From the NCBI GenBank assembly GCA_937136025.1, contig CAKZOC010000169.1, positions 1 through 41,382 of the forward strand: a DNA stretch of 41,382 nt, in the 5' to 3' direction. Positions 1 through 8,583 of this stretch are shown piece after piece (positions within the stretch are counted from its first letter, which is position 1; each line of letters starts with the position of its first letter). The DNA comes from an uncultured Bacteroidota bacterium (GTDB lineage Bacteria; Bacteroidota; Bacteroidia; Flavobacteriales; Flavobacteriaceae). The position numbers and the translations under genes were made by a program. Under the pieces are notes generated by a model. That model made no database searches and was not told the origin of the DNA. It saw nothing but the letters and a program-made list of their open reading frames with translations.

Positions 1-477
1 TCCGCGGCGGGCGATCTTCCCCAATGGAAGACGCCGTATGCCTCATTCACCCTGATTTGCGGTAAGGCTTTTGGGAAAGAGTCCCCGGTACCCCATTACT
101 CCGAGTTGTTTCTGCTGGAGGTAAAAACCGGGGTGAAGGCAGACCTGAATTTGGCGGAAGGGGTTCAGGGAGAAATTGGCATAGTCGTGATCAGCGGCTC
201 GGTTCAGGCCTGCGCCACTGAGATTCCCGTGGGGAGTATTCTGTATTCCAAGGCGGGTGAGACCTGTAAGATTGCGTGTGGGGCCAATACCCATCTCATG
301 GTCTTCGGAGGGCAACCCCTGCCGGAAGAACGTTTTATCCATTGGAATTTTGTAGCCTCGGAGCGCTCAACAATTGAAGCCGCCCGTCAGGCGTGGAAAG
401 ACGAAACATTTCCAATGATGGCAGGGGAGAAGAGCTATATCCCATTGCCAGAATCGAAATCTCCATTGAAAAATTAA
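1..477 (+). CDS. Pirin family protein, C-terminal part (5' end outside window)
   Basis: The reading frame is open from the first base and ends at 477, so this is the C-terminal 158 residues of a longer protein. The visible part has the pattern of a pirin C-terminal cupin: a segment ending in PVPHYSELFLLEV, a beta-rich stretch, then MVFGGQPLPEERFIHWNFV and a C-terminal helix with RQAWKDE. Pirins are two-cupin, metal-binding proteins; some have quercetinase activity. The metal-binding residues lie in the missing N-terminal cupin, so activity cannot be judged. The TTG at 106 is an internal codon, not a start. Confidence 0.75.
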   Translation, partial: SAAGDLPQWKTPYASFTLICGKAFGKESPVPHYSELFLLEVKTGVKADLNLAEGVQGEIGIVVISGSVQACATEIPVGSILYSKAGETCKIACGANTHLMVFGGQPLPEERFIHWNFVASERSTIEAARQAWKDETFPMMAGEKSYIPLPESKSPLKN

Positions 478-551
478 TAGGAAAGGAGTACTTTCGTCTG
501 ACCTTTCCGGTGTCCTTGCCGGCGTTTGAACGACTCGGTTAATTCCCGGAA

Positions 552-1253
552 ATGGAAGGGCGCGTGAATTTGAAATTAATGAGATCCTTTCAAGTTTTTA
601 AAGTTTTATGTGTTGTGCTGCTTACTGCCGGAATATTCGGTTGTAGTAGTGTGAAACCTGTAATTGTAGAGCGCCCGATTACTTTTGGTCCCGACCGGGA
701 GGCCCTCACAATTTCGTATTTGAACACACGGTATGACCTTTCTGCGACGTCCCCGGCCATTACACCACGGATGATTGTGTTGCACTGGACGGCCATACCC
801 ACCCTCGAAGGCTCACTGGAGGCTTTCCAGCCCGAACGACTTCCCTCCGCCCGGGGCGATATTCAGGGTGGCGGGGCGTTGAATGTTTCGGCCCATTATT
901 TGATTGACCGGGATGGGACGATTTATCACTTGCTCCCCGATACAATTATGGCACGGCATACCATCGGATTAAACCACTGCGCCATTGGAATTGAAAATGT
1001 CGGGGGAACCGCAGATACCCCGCTGACCGCGGAACAAGAGGAGGCCAACACGCGCCTGGTGCGTGCACTGGTCAAAACCTACCCTATAGAGTATCTGATC
1101 GGACATTATGAGTACACCGCTTTTGAGGGACATCCCTTATGGCTTGAAAAAGACAGCGGGTATCGGACGACGAAAACCGATCCCGGAGAAGCATTCATGC
1201 GAAAAATTCGCGAGAACCTGAAAGACCTATCCTTTAAACCTGTTCCAGAATAG
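552..1253 (+). CDS. N-acetylmuramoyl-L-alanine amidase, AmpD-like lipoprotein
   Basis: Amidase_2 family: a zinc enzyme cutting the bond between N-acetylmuramic acid and L-alanine in peptidoglycan. The Zn ligands appear to be His78 in VLHWTA, the His of IGHYEY and the Asp of KTDPGEAF, in the usual order. The N-terminus is a lipoprotein signal (hydrophobic VVLLTAGIFG, then Cys31), so it should be membrane anchored and face the periplasm. The first ATG is at 552; the ATG at 579 (residue 10) would give a tighter signal peptide and is an equal candidate. The M14 peptidase gene starts 5 bases after its stop, so the two are probably co-transcribed and may act together on wall peptides. Confidence 0.85.
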   Translation: MEGRVNLKLMRSFQVFKVLCVVLLTAGIFGCSSVKPVIVERPITFGPDREALTISYLNTRYDLSATSPAITPRMIVLHWTAIPTLEGSLEAFQPERLPSARGDIQGGGALNVSAHYLIDRDGTIYHLLPDTIMARHTIGLNHCAIGIENVGGTADTPLTAEQEEANTRLVRALVKTYPIEYLIGHYEYTAFEGHPLWLEKDSGYRTTKTDPGEAFMRKIRENLKDLSFKPVPE

Positions 1254-1258
1254 TTGCT

Positions 1259-2728
1259 ATGATCCATAAACCCTTTGCATTTTTGTTGACCCTGACGATG
1301 TGCTTTGCCCTGCAGGGCCAAACTGAGGACTTCACTTCCAGTCTGTATGAAACCTATGACAAGTACAAGGAAAAAAGCCTCGATAAACGCCGTTTAAAAC
1401 ATAGGGATATACAACCCCTGATCGATGCAAAAGGGCTTGTTGCCGGCTTTGAAGTTCACACTGTGGGGCGATCAATTGAAGGCCGACCGCTGCGTCTGAT
1501 CAGCATTGGTAAAGGAGATACAGATGTTTTTCTTTGGTCCCAGATGCACGGGAACGAACCTACAGCAACTCAGGCTATTTTCGATATCCTGAATTTTCTG
1601 GCCTCCGCGGACCAGGGAACCGAAAAACGCGCCATCCTGGAATCTGTGCGATTGCATTTTCTACCCATGCTTAACCCGGACGGGGCCGAAGTCTTTGCCC
1701 GTCAGAACGCTTTGGGAATCGACATCAATCGGGATGCATTACGCCTTCAATCTCCTGAAGGACGAACGCTAAAGGGAGTAAGGGACAGCCTGGAGGCCGA
1801 GTTCGGATTTAACCTTCACGATCAGAGCACGTATTACAATGCCGAAAGGACGCCAAAACCAGCTACAATTTCCTATCTGGCACCGGCCTACAATTACGAA
1901 AAGGAGATCAACACCGTACGGGCCAACGCCATGAAAGTGATCGGGTATATGAATGGAATCCTCCAGAAATATGCGCCCGGGCAGGTCGGGAAGTACAACG
2001 ACGATTTTGAGCCGAGGGCTTTTGGCGATAATATCCAAAAATGGGGGACAAGTGCTATCCTCATTGAGTCGGGTGGGTATCCGGAAGACGTGGAGAAGCA
2101 GGAAATTCGTAAACTGAACTACGTCTCCATTCTCTCGGCCATCTATACCATAGCTACGGGATCTTATGAAAAAATGACTCTCGAAGGTTATGAGTCCATT
2201 CCCGAAAACGACCGCAAACTTTTCGATTTGAAAATAGAAGGCGTTACGTATCCGCTTTTAGGACAGGAGTACCTGATGGATATCGGGATCCACAGACCGG
2301 AGGTGGATGATGCCTCACATGCCGATTTCTGGTACAGCAGCAGGGTGGTGGACCTGGGAGATCTCTCCACCTATTACGGATATCAGACCCTCGATGCAAC
2401 AGGATATCGCCTGGAGGAGGCAAAGGTGTATCCCGAGGTCTTACCCGACATGAAAGCCGTCGATAATCTGGACTTCTGGACCCTGCTTAAAGAAGGGGTG
2501 GCTTATGTTCGGGTGGCCGACCTTCCTAAAGAATTCATCAATTCACCCTACCCTGTACATTTGATATCCACATCGTATAAACCCGCCGAATTACGTCTCG
2601 GTATCGGGATGAATCCCACTTTTATCCTCTCCAAAGCCGGTGGGCCGAAATACGCGGTGGTCAATGGATTCCTCTATAATCTTTCTACCCGGGAGGGGAG
2701 TGGAAAAAACAGTATGATCTACCGCTGA
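1259..2728 (+). CDS. Secreted M14-family zinc carboxypeptidase
   Basis: 489 residues with an N-terminal signal peptide (FAFLLTLTMCFALQG). The M14 signature is present: HxxE zinc ligands at His97 and Glu100 in SQMHGNEPTA, NPDGAEVF and INRDA for substrate carboxylate and Arg contacts, the third zinc ligand in FNLHDQ, and a likely catalytic Glu in AILIESGGYP. Family knowledge: these enzymes remove C-terminal residues from peptides or, in some groups, cleave peptidoglycan stem peptides. A C-terminal part of about 180 residues follows the catalytic domain and was not recognised. It sits 5 bases after the amidase gene, which favours a shared envelope role, but the substrate is not evident. Confidence 0.85.
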   Translation: MIHKPFAFLLTLTMCFALQGQTEDFTSSLYETYDKYKEKSLDKRRLKHRDIQPLIDAKGLVAGFEVHTVGRSIEGRPLRLISIGKGDTDVFLWSQMHGNEPTATQAIFDILNFLASADQGTEKRAILESVRLHFLPMLNPDGAEVFARQNALGIDINRDALRLQSPEGRTLKGVRDSLEAEFGFNLHDQSTYYNAERTPKPATISYLAPAYNYEKEINTVRANAMKVIGYMNGILQKYAPGQVGKYNDDFEPRAFGDNIQKWGTSAILIESGGYPEDVEKQEIRKLNYVSILSAIYTIATGSYEKMTLEGYESIPENDRKLFDLKIEGVTYPLLGQEYLMDIGIHRPEVDDASHADFWYSSRVVDLGDLSTYYGYQTLDATGYRLEEAKVYPEVLPDMKAVDNLDFWTLLKEGVAYVRVADLPKEFINSPYPVHLISTSYKPAELRLGIGMNPTFILSKAGGPKYAVVNGFLYNLSTREGSGKNSMIYR

Positions 2729-2740
2729 AACCGTTTGTTA

Positions 2741-3850
2741 TTACTCGCAACCCCCTGTAAATCCACTGGCATCAAACTGGGTTTGCACAGCTCCCTGCTG
2801 GCTGCCGCGGAGGACCTGTATCACCAGGTTATTTTCACCACTGCCGTCGCGTTTCGGGCTGCAATACTCAAAGAGATAGAAGCTGTTGGCCCGCTCGGAT
2901 ACTTTTTGAGATAACTGGTTGAAAGTCGTTTCGAGTTCCTCTTTGTTTCCCGCAAAAACGCTAAAAGTTTTCCCTACCGATTCCAGGATCTGCGTGTCGA
3001 TTTCGGTGCCGAGGCCGATGGTGAAAAACGAAATATTGGAATCGGCATCTGCCACCTTGTCGAGGGCATCCTTTTCCCGATAACGCGAGGCCTGGTCTGT
3101 TCCGTCGGTAAAAAGGACCACCGAAGCTGCTCCTATGGTGCTTTTCTCCATACTTTCTTCCAAAAGGGCCTCGGCCACATCCGTACTCTTAATTACGGCT
3201 CCGTAAAGATCCGTGGAGGGGTCGCTGCTGATATCTGTGGTGATGCCGTCAATGGCCTCCAAAAGCGCTTCACGAGAAGGCGTCAGGGGCTCCAATTCAT
3301 GCAGTTCGTCCTGTCCGTCAAACCAATAGATCGCCATCTGAAAGGAGTCGGATTGCGGATTGTCCATGACGTTATTGATAAAGCTGCTCGAAGCGGACTT
3401 TAATTCGGATAAACTCGAACTCAGGACGCTGTTACTCAGGTCAAGAATTAAAAGGGTGTGATTCGTAAAGACTTGAGAATTAGGTGAAATCCGGGCCTGA
3501 GACTCCGAAGGGGAAATCGTTTTGAAACAATCATCATTGCGGCCTTGTTCATAAATCGTAAACTGGTTGGCGGTCAGGCCGGCCACAGGATTTCCCGTAA
3601 TATCGGTAACCCTGAAAAACACGGACACTTTTCCGGGCAGGGTAGTGAATTCATCCTGAATGGAGAGCAACAATTCATTGCTTCCCAAATCGATACATTC
3701 ATCCACACTCTGACCCAGCCCCAGGTCGCTGTCCAGATTCGGATTGAACTGGACGTCGTCATCAGAATTTCCGCAGGAAACCGCTAAAGAAAAAGCAGTC
3801 AAAACACTTATGGATAAAAGTGCTCTTTTGAAATAAGTCATCATTTTCAT
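2741..3850 (-). CDS. VWA-domain lipoprotein
   Basis: 369 residues. The signal peptide ends in SLAVSC with lipobox Cys26, followed by an acidic tether. After a beta-rich domain (about 55-115), a von Willebrand A domain begins near residue 130: MIDAS motif DLSNS at 137-141 and VVLFTDGT further on. This predicts a divalent-metal, protein-binding domain on the cell surface or in the periplasm. Start: ATGs at residues 1, 3 and 4 are all possible. It converges with the M14 gene (12 bases apart) and is divergent from the iorA-like gene. No partner is evident. Confidence 0.8.
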   Translation of the reverse strand: MKMMTYFKRALLSISVLTAFSLAVSCGNSDDDVQFNPNLDSDLGLGQSVDECIDLGSNELLLSIQDEFTTLPGKVSVFFRVTDITGNPVAGLTANQFTIYEQGRNDDCFKTISPSESQARISPNSQVFTNHTLLILDLSNSVLSSSLSELKSASSSFINNVMDNPQSDSFQMAIYWFDGQDELHELEPLTPSREALLEAIDGITTDISSDPSTDLYGAVIKSTDVAEALLEESMEKSTIGAASVVLFTDGTDQASRYREKDALDKVADADSNISFFTIGLGTEIDTQILESVGKTFSVFAGNKEELETTFNQLSQKVSERANSFYLFEYCSPKRDGSGENNLVIQVLRGSQQGAVQTQFDASGFTGGCE

Positions 3851-4043
3851 GGTATTGTTCGTTTGAAGGAAAACGGCCTTTTCAGAATCCTAGTATCCCC
3901 CGCGAATAAAATTCGGAATGATGAAAAAGAGAGATCCAATTCCCGACTTCCCGGGTTGTTTCCAACAATTTCCTGTTAAATTCACCGGGCATCCCTTAAA
4001 TTTTGGTATTTTTAAGCGTAGTCACGTGTCAAAAAATCAATCC

Positions 4044-4508
4044 ATGCCAAATTATTCGATTAAGGTTAACGGGAAATCCCATTCAGTAGAAGTGAGTGCA
4101 GACACCCCTTTGCTCTGGGTTCTAAGAGATCATCTGGACCTCGCCGGGACCAAATACGGTTGCGGAATTGCGCTATGCGGCACCTGCACGGTGCATGTAA
4201 ACGGCAGCCCTGTCCGGAGTTGCGTAATGCCTATTGGGCAGGTTGGAGACGGGGAAATCAAGACCATAGAAGGCCTTTCTGAAGACGGATCCCACCCGTT
4301 GCAGAAAGCCTGGAAAACGGTTGATGTGCCGCAATGCGGATATTGCCAGGCGGGGCAGATCATGTCGGCCGCCGCTTTGCTCGAGTCCAATCCGAATCCT
4401 TCCGAAGCGGAAATCAAGGAAGCGATGAACGGAAATATTTGCCGGTGTGCATCTTACCAAAGGATTCACGAGGCTGTCGCCCTGGCCGCCCGCGAATCAC
4501 AATCCTGA
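4044..4508 (+). CDS. [2Fe-2S] subunit of a molybdenum hydroxylase (IorA-like)
   Basis: 154 residues with two [2Fe-2S] sites typical of the xanthine-oxidase family small subunit: a plant-ferredoxin-type cluster with Cys40, 45, 48 and 60 (CGIALCGTC) and an all-helical cluster with Cys98, 101, 133 and 135 (CGYC, CRC). It carries electrons from the Mo centre of the next gene. The frame is open back to 3918, but homologues begin near [10 protein letters not shown], so the ATG at 4044 is chosen; a GTG at 4026 is an alternative. IorB-like follows after 44 bases and no FAD subunit gene is present, as in two-subunit isoquinoline-1-oxidoreductase and aldehyde dehydrogenase types that pass electrons to cytochromes. 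The substrate is unknown. Confidence 0.9.
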   Translation: MPNYSIKVNGKSHSVEVSADTPLLWVLRDHLDLAGTKYGCGIALCGTCTVHVNGSPVRSCVMPIGQVGDGEIKTIEGLSEDGSHPLQKAWKTVDVPQCGYCQAGQIMSAAALLESNPNPSEAEIKEAMNGNICRCASYQRIHEAVALAARESQS

Positions 4509-4552
4509 GGGGTTGAGAACAAATAAACAAAAAGACTTAAACAGACTCTGAA

Positions 4553-6724
4553 ATGTCACATAACAAGAACGAACAGCGCTTTAGCAGAAGGGGTTTTATG
4601 AAGGCCACTTCCCTGGCCGGAGGAGGACTCCTGATAGGTTTTACCTTCTTTGAATCCTGTAAACCCGGTGCGGAACCCGCCTTAGATCTGGCAGAACTGA
4701 ACTACAACGATTTTAATGCCTTTATAAAAATCGCAGATAACGGAGCCGTGACTATTTTTTCTCCAAATCCGGAAATCGGGCAAGGGGTTAAAACGTCAAT
4801 GCCCATGATCATTGCTGAAGAATTAGACGTAGACTGGAAAGATGTACATGTTGTTCAGGCTCCCCTGGATTCTAAAAATTATACACGCCAGGTGGCCGGT
4901 GGCAGTCAGTCCATCCGTCACGGTTGGGAACCCCTGCGGCAAACCGGGGCCACGGCCCGTCAGATGCTGGTCAATGCGGCAGCGGCCAGGTGGGGTGTTG
5001 ACGCCTCAGAGTGTAGCTCAAGTAGAGGGGTGATTACCAATGCCAAAGGGGAAACACTGACTTACGGCGATGTCGTAAATGAGGCAGCGGGTATGGAAAT
5101 CCCTGAAGATGTAAAACTGAAACCGGTATCTGAGTTCCATATTATAGGACAGGAAATTGGCAATGTGGATATCGATGAAATTGTGACAGGTAAACCCTTG
5201 TTTGGGTTGGACTACAAAAAAGAGGGCATGTATTACGCCTGCGTGGCCCGACCACCTGCCTTCGGACAAACGCTCGATTCCTTTGACGATTCAGAGGCCC
5301 GCGCAATATCCGGGGTAAAGGAGGTGGTTCGCTTCGGCGATAAGGTAGCCGTCCTGGCTACGGATACCTGGACTGCCATGAAGGGAAAAAAAGCCTTGAA
5401 GCTTTCCTGGAAATCAGACACATCCCTGGAAAGTACAGCAGAACATCATAAAATCTTAACGGGCCTTTTGGATGGGAATTCGTTTGAAACCCTGAGAAAG
5501 GACGGGGATGTCAAAAAAGCTTTTTCCAAAGCGGATTTTGTATTGGAGCGCACCTATGAGTCTCCGTTTCTTCCGCATAATTGCATGGAACCCATGAACT
5601 TTTTCGCCGAGGTGACTCCGGAGAAGATTCATCTGGTCGGGCCGATTCAAACCCCGGAGGGTACGGCAAATCGCATTGCTGAAGTATTGGAACGGGACGT
5701 CGCAGACATTCATCTGGAAATGACCCGACAGGGGGGTGGATTCGGAAGGCGGTTGTACGGCGATTTTGCCATTGAGGCCGCTGAAATTTCGAATCTGACC
5801 CAAAAACCGGTTCAAGTGGTTTTTTCACGAGAGGACGATATGGCCGATGGTATTTACCGTCCGGCGATTAAATACCGGATTGCGGCCAGTGTGAAAGATG
5901 GTGCCATTACAGGATACCATTTGAAAGAGGCCTCTATAAATTCTAATATGTATGGCCTGATCCCCAACTTTTTCCCTGCGGGAGCCCTGGAGAATTATCA
6001 GGTGGATGTCGCCAAATTCGACAGTAAAATAACTACAGGGGCCTGGAGGGCACCTTATACCAACTTCCTCGCTTTTGCTGAGCAGACTTTCTTCGATGAG
6101 TTGGCGGAGCTTATGGAGACAGACCGCATTCAGTTGCGACTGGATTTGCTGGACAACGTTAAGGGTACCACAGATGACCGTATTCAATACTCCCCGGAGC
6201 GGATGCAGAAGGTCATTCGGACTGCGGTTGAAAAATCGGGATGGGGAAGTGCGCCTGATGGGGTCTACCAGGGTTTTTCGGCCTATTATTGTCATAACAG
6301 CCATGTGGCCGAAGTGGCCGAAGTTGTGATGGAAGGAGGGCAGCCCGTCGTAAAACGCGTTGTTTGTGTGGTGGACTGCGGAATTGTGGTAAACCCGCTG
6401 GGAGCCCGGAATCAGGTTGAAGGAGGTGTGATTGATGGAATTGGCCATGCCATGTATGGAGATTTTGCGTTTGAAGACGGAGCACCTGAGAATCTGAATT
6501 TTGATGGGTACCGTCTGATTCGCATCAAAGAGATTCCCCGTGTGGAAACGCATTTCATTAAGAATACCGAATCTCCAACCGGATTGGGTGAACCAGCCCT
6601 CCCACCTGCGGGAGCAGCAGTGGCCAATGCCATCAAGGCCGCCACAGGAAAACGCCTATACAATCAACCCTTTATCAAAGAACTGAAGGACTTGCAAATT
6701 CCCAAAAAAGAAATTATCGGATAA
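4553..6724 (+). CDS. Tat-exported molybdopterin-binding hydroxylase large subunit (IorB-like)
   Basis: 723 residues. The N-terminus has a twin-arginine signal (RFSRRGFMK, residues 9-17) and a hydrophobic stretch ending in FFESC36, so it is exported folded, possibly with lipid on Cys36. Mo-cofactor binding elements include GGGFGRRLYGDFA and GAWRAPYTNFLAFAEQ, and the family's catalytic Glu is Glu680 in GLGEPALPP. Known relatives (isoquinoline 1-oxidoreductase beta, membrane aldehyde dehydrogenases) hydroxylate N-heterocycles or aldehydes with the cytosine dinucleotide cofactor. The active-site loop shows this is not CO dehydrogenase. moaD starts one base after its stop, so the enzyme is made together with its cofactor pathway. 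The substrate cannot be assigned. Confidence 0.88.
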   Translation: MSHNKNEQRFSRRGFMKATSLAGGGLLIGFTFFESCKPGAEPALDLAELNYNDFNAFIKIADNGAVTIFSPNPEIGQGVKTSMPMIIAEELDVDWKDVHVVQAPLDSKNYTRQVAGGSQSIRHGWEPLRQTGATARQMLVNAAAARWGVDASECSSSRGVITNAKGETLTYGDVVNEAAGMEIPEDVKLKPVSEFHIIGQEIGNVDIDEIVTGKPLFGLDYKKEGMYYACVARPPAFGQTLDSFDDSEARAISGVKEVVRFGDKVAVLATDTWTAMKGKKALKLSWKSDTSLESTAEHHKILTGLLDGNSFETLRKDGDVKKAFSKADFVLERTYESPFLPHNCMEPMNFFAEVTPEKIHLVGPIQTPEGTANRIAEVLERDVADIHLEMTRQGGGFGRRLYGDFAIEAAEISNLTQKPVQVVFSREDDMADGIYRPAIKYRIAASVKDGAITGYHLKEASINSNMYGLIPNFFPAGALENYQVDVAKFDSKITTGAWRAPYTNFLAFAEQTFFDELAELMETDRIQLRLDLLDNVKGTTDDRIQYSPERMQKVIRTAVEKSGWGSAPDGVYQGFSAYYCHNSHVAEVAEVVMEGGQPVVKRVVCVVDCGIVVNPLGARNQVEGGVIDGIGHAMYGDFAFEDGAPENLNFDGYRLIRIKEIPRVETHFIKNTESPTGLGEPALPPAGAAVANAIKAATGKRLYNQPFIKELKDLQIPKKEIIG

Positions 6725-6725
6725 T

Positions 6726-6971
6726 ATGACGGTACTGTTATTTGGAGTGACCAGAGACATTGTTGGGTCCGGGAGCCTGGAGATACCTGCCTCCGAAGCC
6801 AAAGGACTTAAAACCGTTGAGGATTTAAAAACACACCTGAAAAAGGGGTATCCCGGATTAAAGGATTTGAGCTCTCTGGCTATTGCAGTGAATCAATCCT
6901 ATGCCTCAGAGGGGGACCCTATTCAGGATACAGATGAAATTGCTTTGATTCCTCCGGTAAGCGGAGGATAG
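6726..6971 (+). CDS. moaD: Molybdopterin synthase sulfur carrier subunit MoaD
   Basis: 81 residues, ubiquitin-like, ending in the diagnostic Gly-Gly (IPPVSGG). The C-terminal Gly is adenylated by MoeB and thiocarboxylated, then donates sulfur to cyclic pyranopterin monophosphate within molybdopterin synthase. It follows the IorB-like stop by one base and precedes moaA by 15 bases, so it lies inside the operon. The partner MoaE is not in the window. Confidence 0.9.
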   Translation: MTVLLFGVTRDIVGSGSLEIPASEAKGLKTVEDLKTHLKKGYPGLKDLSSLAIAVNQSYASEGDPIQDTDEIALIPPVSGG

Positions 6972-6986
6972 ATAGAAAGAAGAACT

Positions 6987-7970
6987 ATGTTGATAGATAA
7001 TCACAACCGGGTCATTAATTATGTGCGCCTTGCCGTAACGGACCGGTGCAACCTCAGGTGCAACTATTGCATGCCCGAAGAAGGTATCGCCTTTTCCGAT
7101 AGTAAATCCCTTTTAAGCATAGATGAAATGAAGCGTCTTTGCAACATTCTGGTGGGGCAGGGGGTGGATAAAATCCGGATTACAGGGGGAGAACCCTTCG
7201 TTCGAAAGGATTTAATGAAGCTCCTGGCGTATATCACGAAGCTGGAAGGCTTGAAGGAAGTGTCCATTACCACCAATGCCACGCTGATCGGACCTCATAT
7301 AGAACAGTTGGAGGATTTTGGTATAAACAGCATTAACGTTAGCCTGGATGCCATTACCCCTGAGACTTTTCATAGGATCACCCGCAGGGACCAGTTTGAA
7401 TTGGTGCGCGAAAACCTGATGCGCCTCATCGAGTCGGAGATAGCGGTGCGCATTAACTTCATCGTACTGGAGGGACAGAATGAGGAAGACATTTATGAAA
7501 TGCTGGAATTTCAAAGAAAGCATGATGTTCGGGTCCGTTTCCTTGAAGAAATGCCCTTCAATGGGGGAAGTCGCAATTTTCGCAACCTGAATTGGAACCA
7601 CCGCAAAATTCTGGAACACATCCGCGGACGGTATCCGGATTTTGAAAAACTACCCGCCCCACTGACCTCTACTTCGGTCAACTATAAAATTCCCGGGCAT
7701 ACCGGCTCTTTCGGGATAATTCCTTCGTTTAGCAGGACGTTTTGCGGGAGTTGTAACCGTTTGCGCGTTACGGCCACCGGCGATCTTATTACCTGTCTAT
7801 ATGGGAAGCCGGTGGCGAACCTTCGCACCACTCTCAGGTCTGGCCTGCATGATTCCTTTGTAGAGGAGGCCCTAGTACGGGCTGTGGGCTCGAGGGCCAA
7901 AGATGGTTTTGAGGCCCAGGAGCAATTCGGACCTATTTTTGGAAGTTCCATGACCTCCATTGGAGGCTAA
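6987..7970 (+). CDS. moaA: GTP 3',8-cyclase MoaA
   Basis: 327-residue radical SAM enzyme for the first step of molybdenum cofactor synthesis: GTP to 3',8-cyclo-GTP, which MoaC then turns into cPMP. Visible: the N-terminal CxxxCxxC cluster motif (CNLRCNYC), the SAM-binding ITGGEP, the second cluster Cys residues in FCGSCNRLR and the later TC, and the conserved C-terminal SIGG needed in the active site. The length fits the family. MoaC, its obligate partner, is not in the window. Confidence 0.95.
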   Translation: MLIDNHNRVINYVRLAVTDRCNLRCNYCMPEEGIAFSDSKSLLSIDEMKRLCNILVGQGVDKIRITGGEPFVRKDLMKLLAYITKLEGLKEVSITTNATLIGPHIEQLEDFGINSINVSLDAITPETFHRITRRDQFELVRENLMRLIESEIAVRINFIVLEGQNEEDIYEMLEFQRKHDVRVRFLEEMPFNGGSRNFRNLNWNHRKILEHIRGRYPDFEKLPAPLTSTSVNYKIPGHTGSFGIIPSFSRTFCGSCNRLRVTATGDLITCLYGKPVANLRTTLRSGLHDSFVEEALVRAVGSRAKDGFEAQEQFGPIFGSSMTSIGG

Positions 7971-7986
7971 TCTGCAAAGTGGCTAT

Positions 7987-8583
7987 ATGTTTCAAGGCAA
8001 TGATATAATGGGCTTGGTACTGGCCGGTGGCCAGAGCAGACGGATGGGTACCGATAAGGGGAAACTCAAGTATCATAACAAACCGCAGCGGGAGTACCTG
8101 TACGACCAAATGAAACCCCTTTGTTCCCGGGTCTTTCTCAGCATTCGCCCTGAACAACAAACCGAAATTCCCAGGGAACTGGACTGTATTGTGGATGAAA
8201 ACCAGTACAAGGGACCTTTCAATGGCTTGCTTTCTGCCCATCACGCCTTTCCTGAGGTGGCCTGGCTGGTCGTGGCATGCGACCTGCCCTTTGTTAACCA
8301 GAAGGTCCTGAAATACCTCGTGGATCGGAGGGATCCCACGGCAATGGCAACGGCCTTTGCCACACACAAAACTAAATTGCCCGAACCCCTCGCAGCTATT
8401 TGGGAGCCCCGGGGCCTCAAAACGGCAGAATCTTACATGCAAACCGCTCAGAGTAGTTGTCCGCGCAAATTCCTGATCAATGAGGATACATTCCTGGTTT
8501 TTCCGGAAGATGATCTCTGGCTGGCGAATGCAAACGAACCTGAGGAATACGAGAATATCCTTACCGAATTGAATTCAAAATGA
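7987..8583 (+). CDS. mobA: Molybdenum cofactor guanylyltransferase-like protein MobA
   Basis: About 198 residues of the MobA nucleotidyltransferase family, with the nucleotide-binding motif LVLAGGQSRRMGTDKG near the N-terminus and VACDLPF for metal and pterin contact. The GG in LAGG is typical of GTP-using MobA, in contrast to the LTAG of the second transferase at 22044. An in-frame ATG at 7960 overlaps moaA, but the ATG at 7987 puts the start close to the conserved motif and leaves 16 bases after moaA. It overlaps the next gene by 4 bases (ATGA). The likely product is a guanine dinucleotide cofactor; nucleotide specificity is inferred from this motif only. Confidence 0.82.
   Translation: MFQGNDIMGLVLAGGQSRRMGTDKGKLKYHNKPQREYLYDQMKPLCSRVFLSIRPEQQTEIPRELDCIVDENQYKGPFNGLLSAHHAFPEVAWLVVACDLPFVNQKVLKYLVDRRDPTAMATAFATHKTKLPEPLAAIWEPRGLKTAESYMQTAQSSCPRKFLINEDTFLVFPEDDLWLANANEPEEYENILTELNSK

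Noticed and set aside
3918-4043. N-terminal extension of the IorA-like subunit
   Set aside because: The 42 extra residues have no family similarity, while [10 protein letters not shown] at 4044 matches usual starts.
5825-6553. 242-residue minus-strand frame inside the IorB-like gene
   Set aside because: Antisense shadow of a well-supported gene; low-complexity His/Asn/Ile content and no motif.
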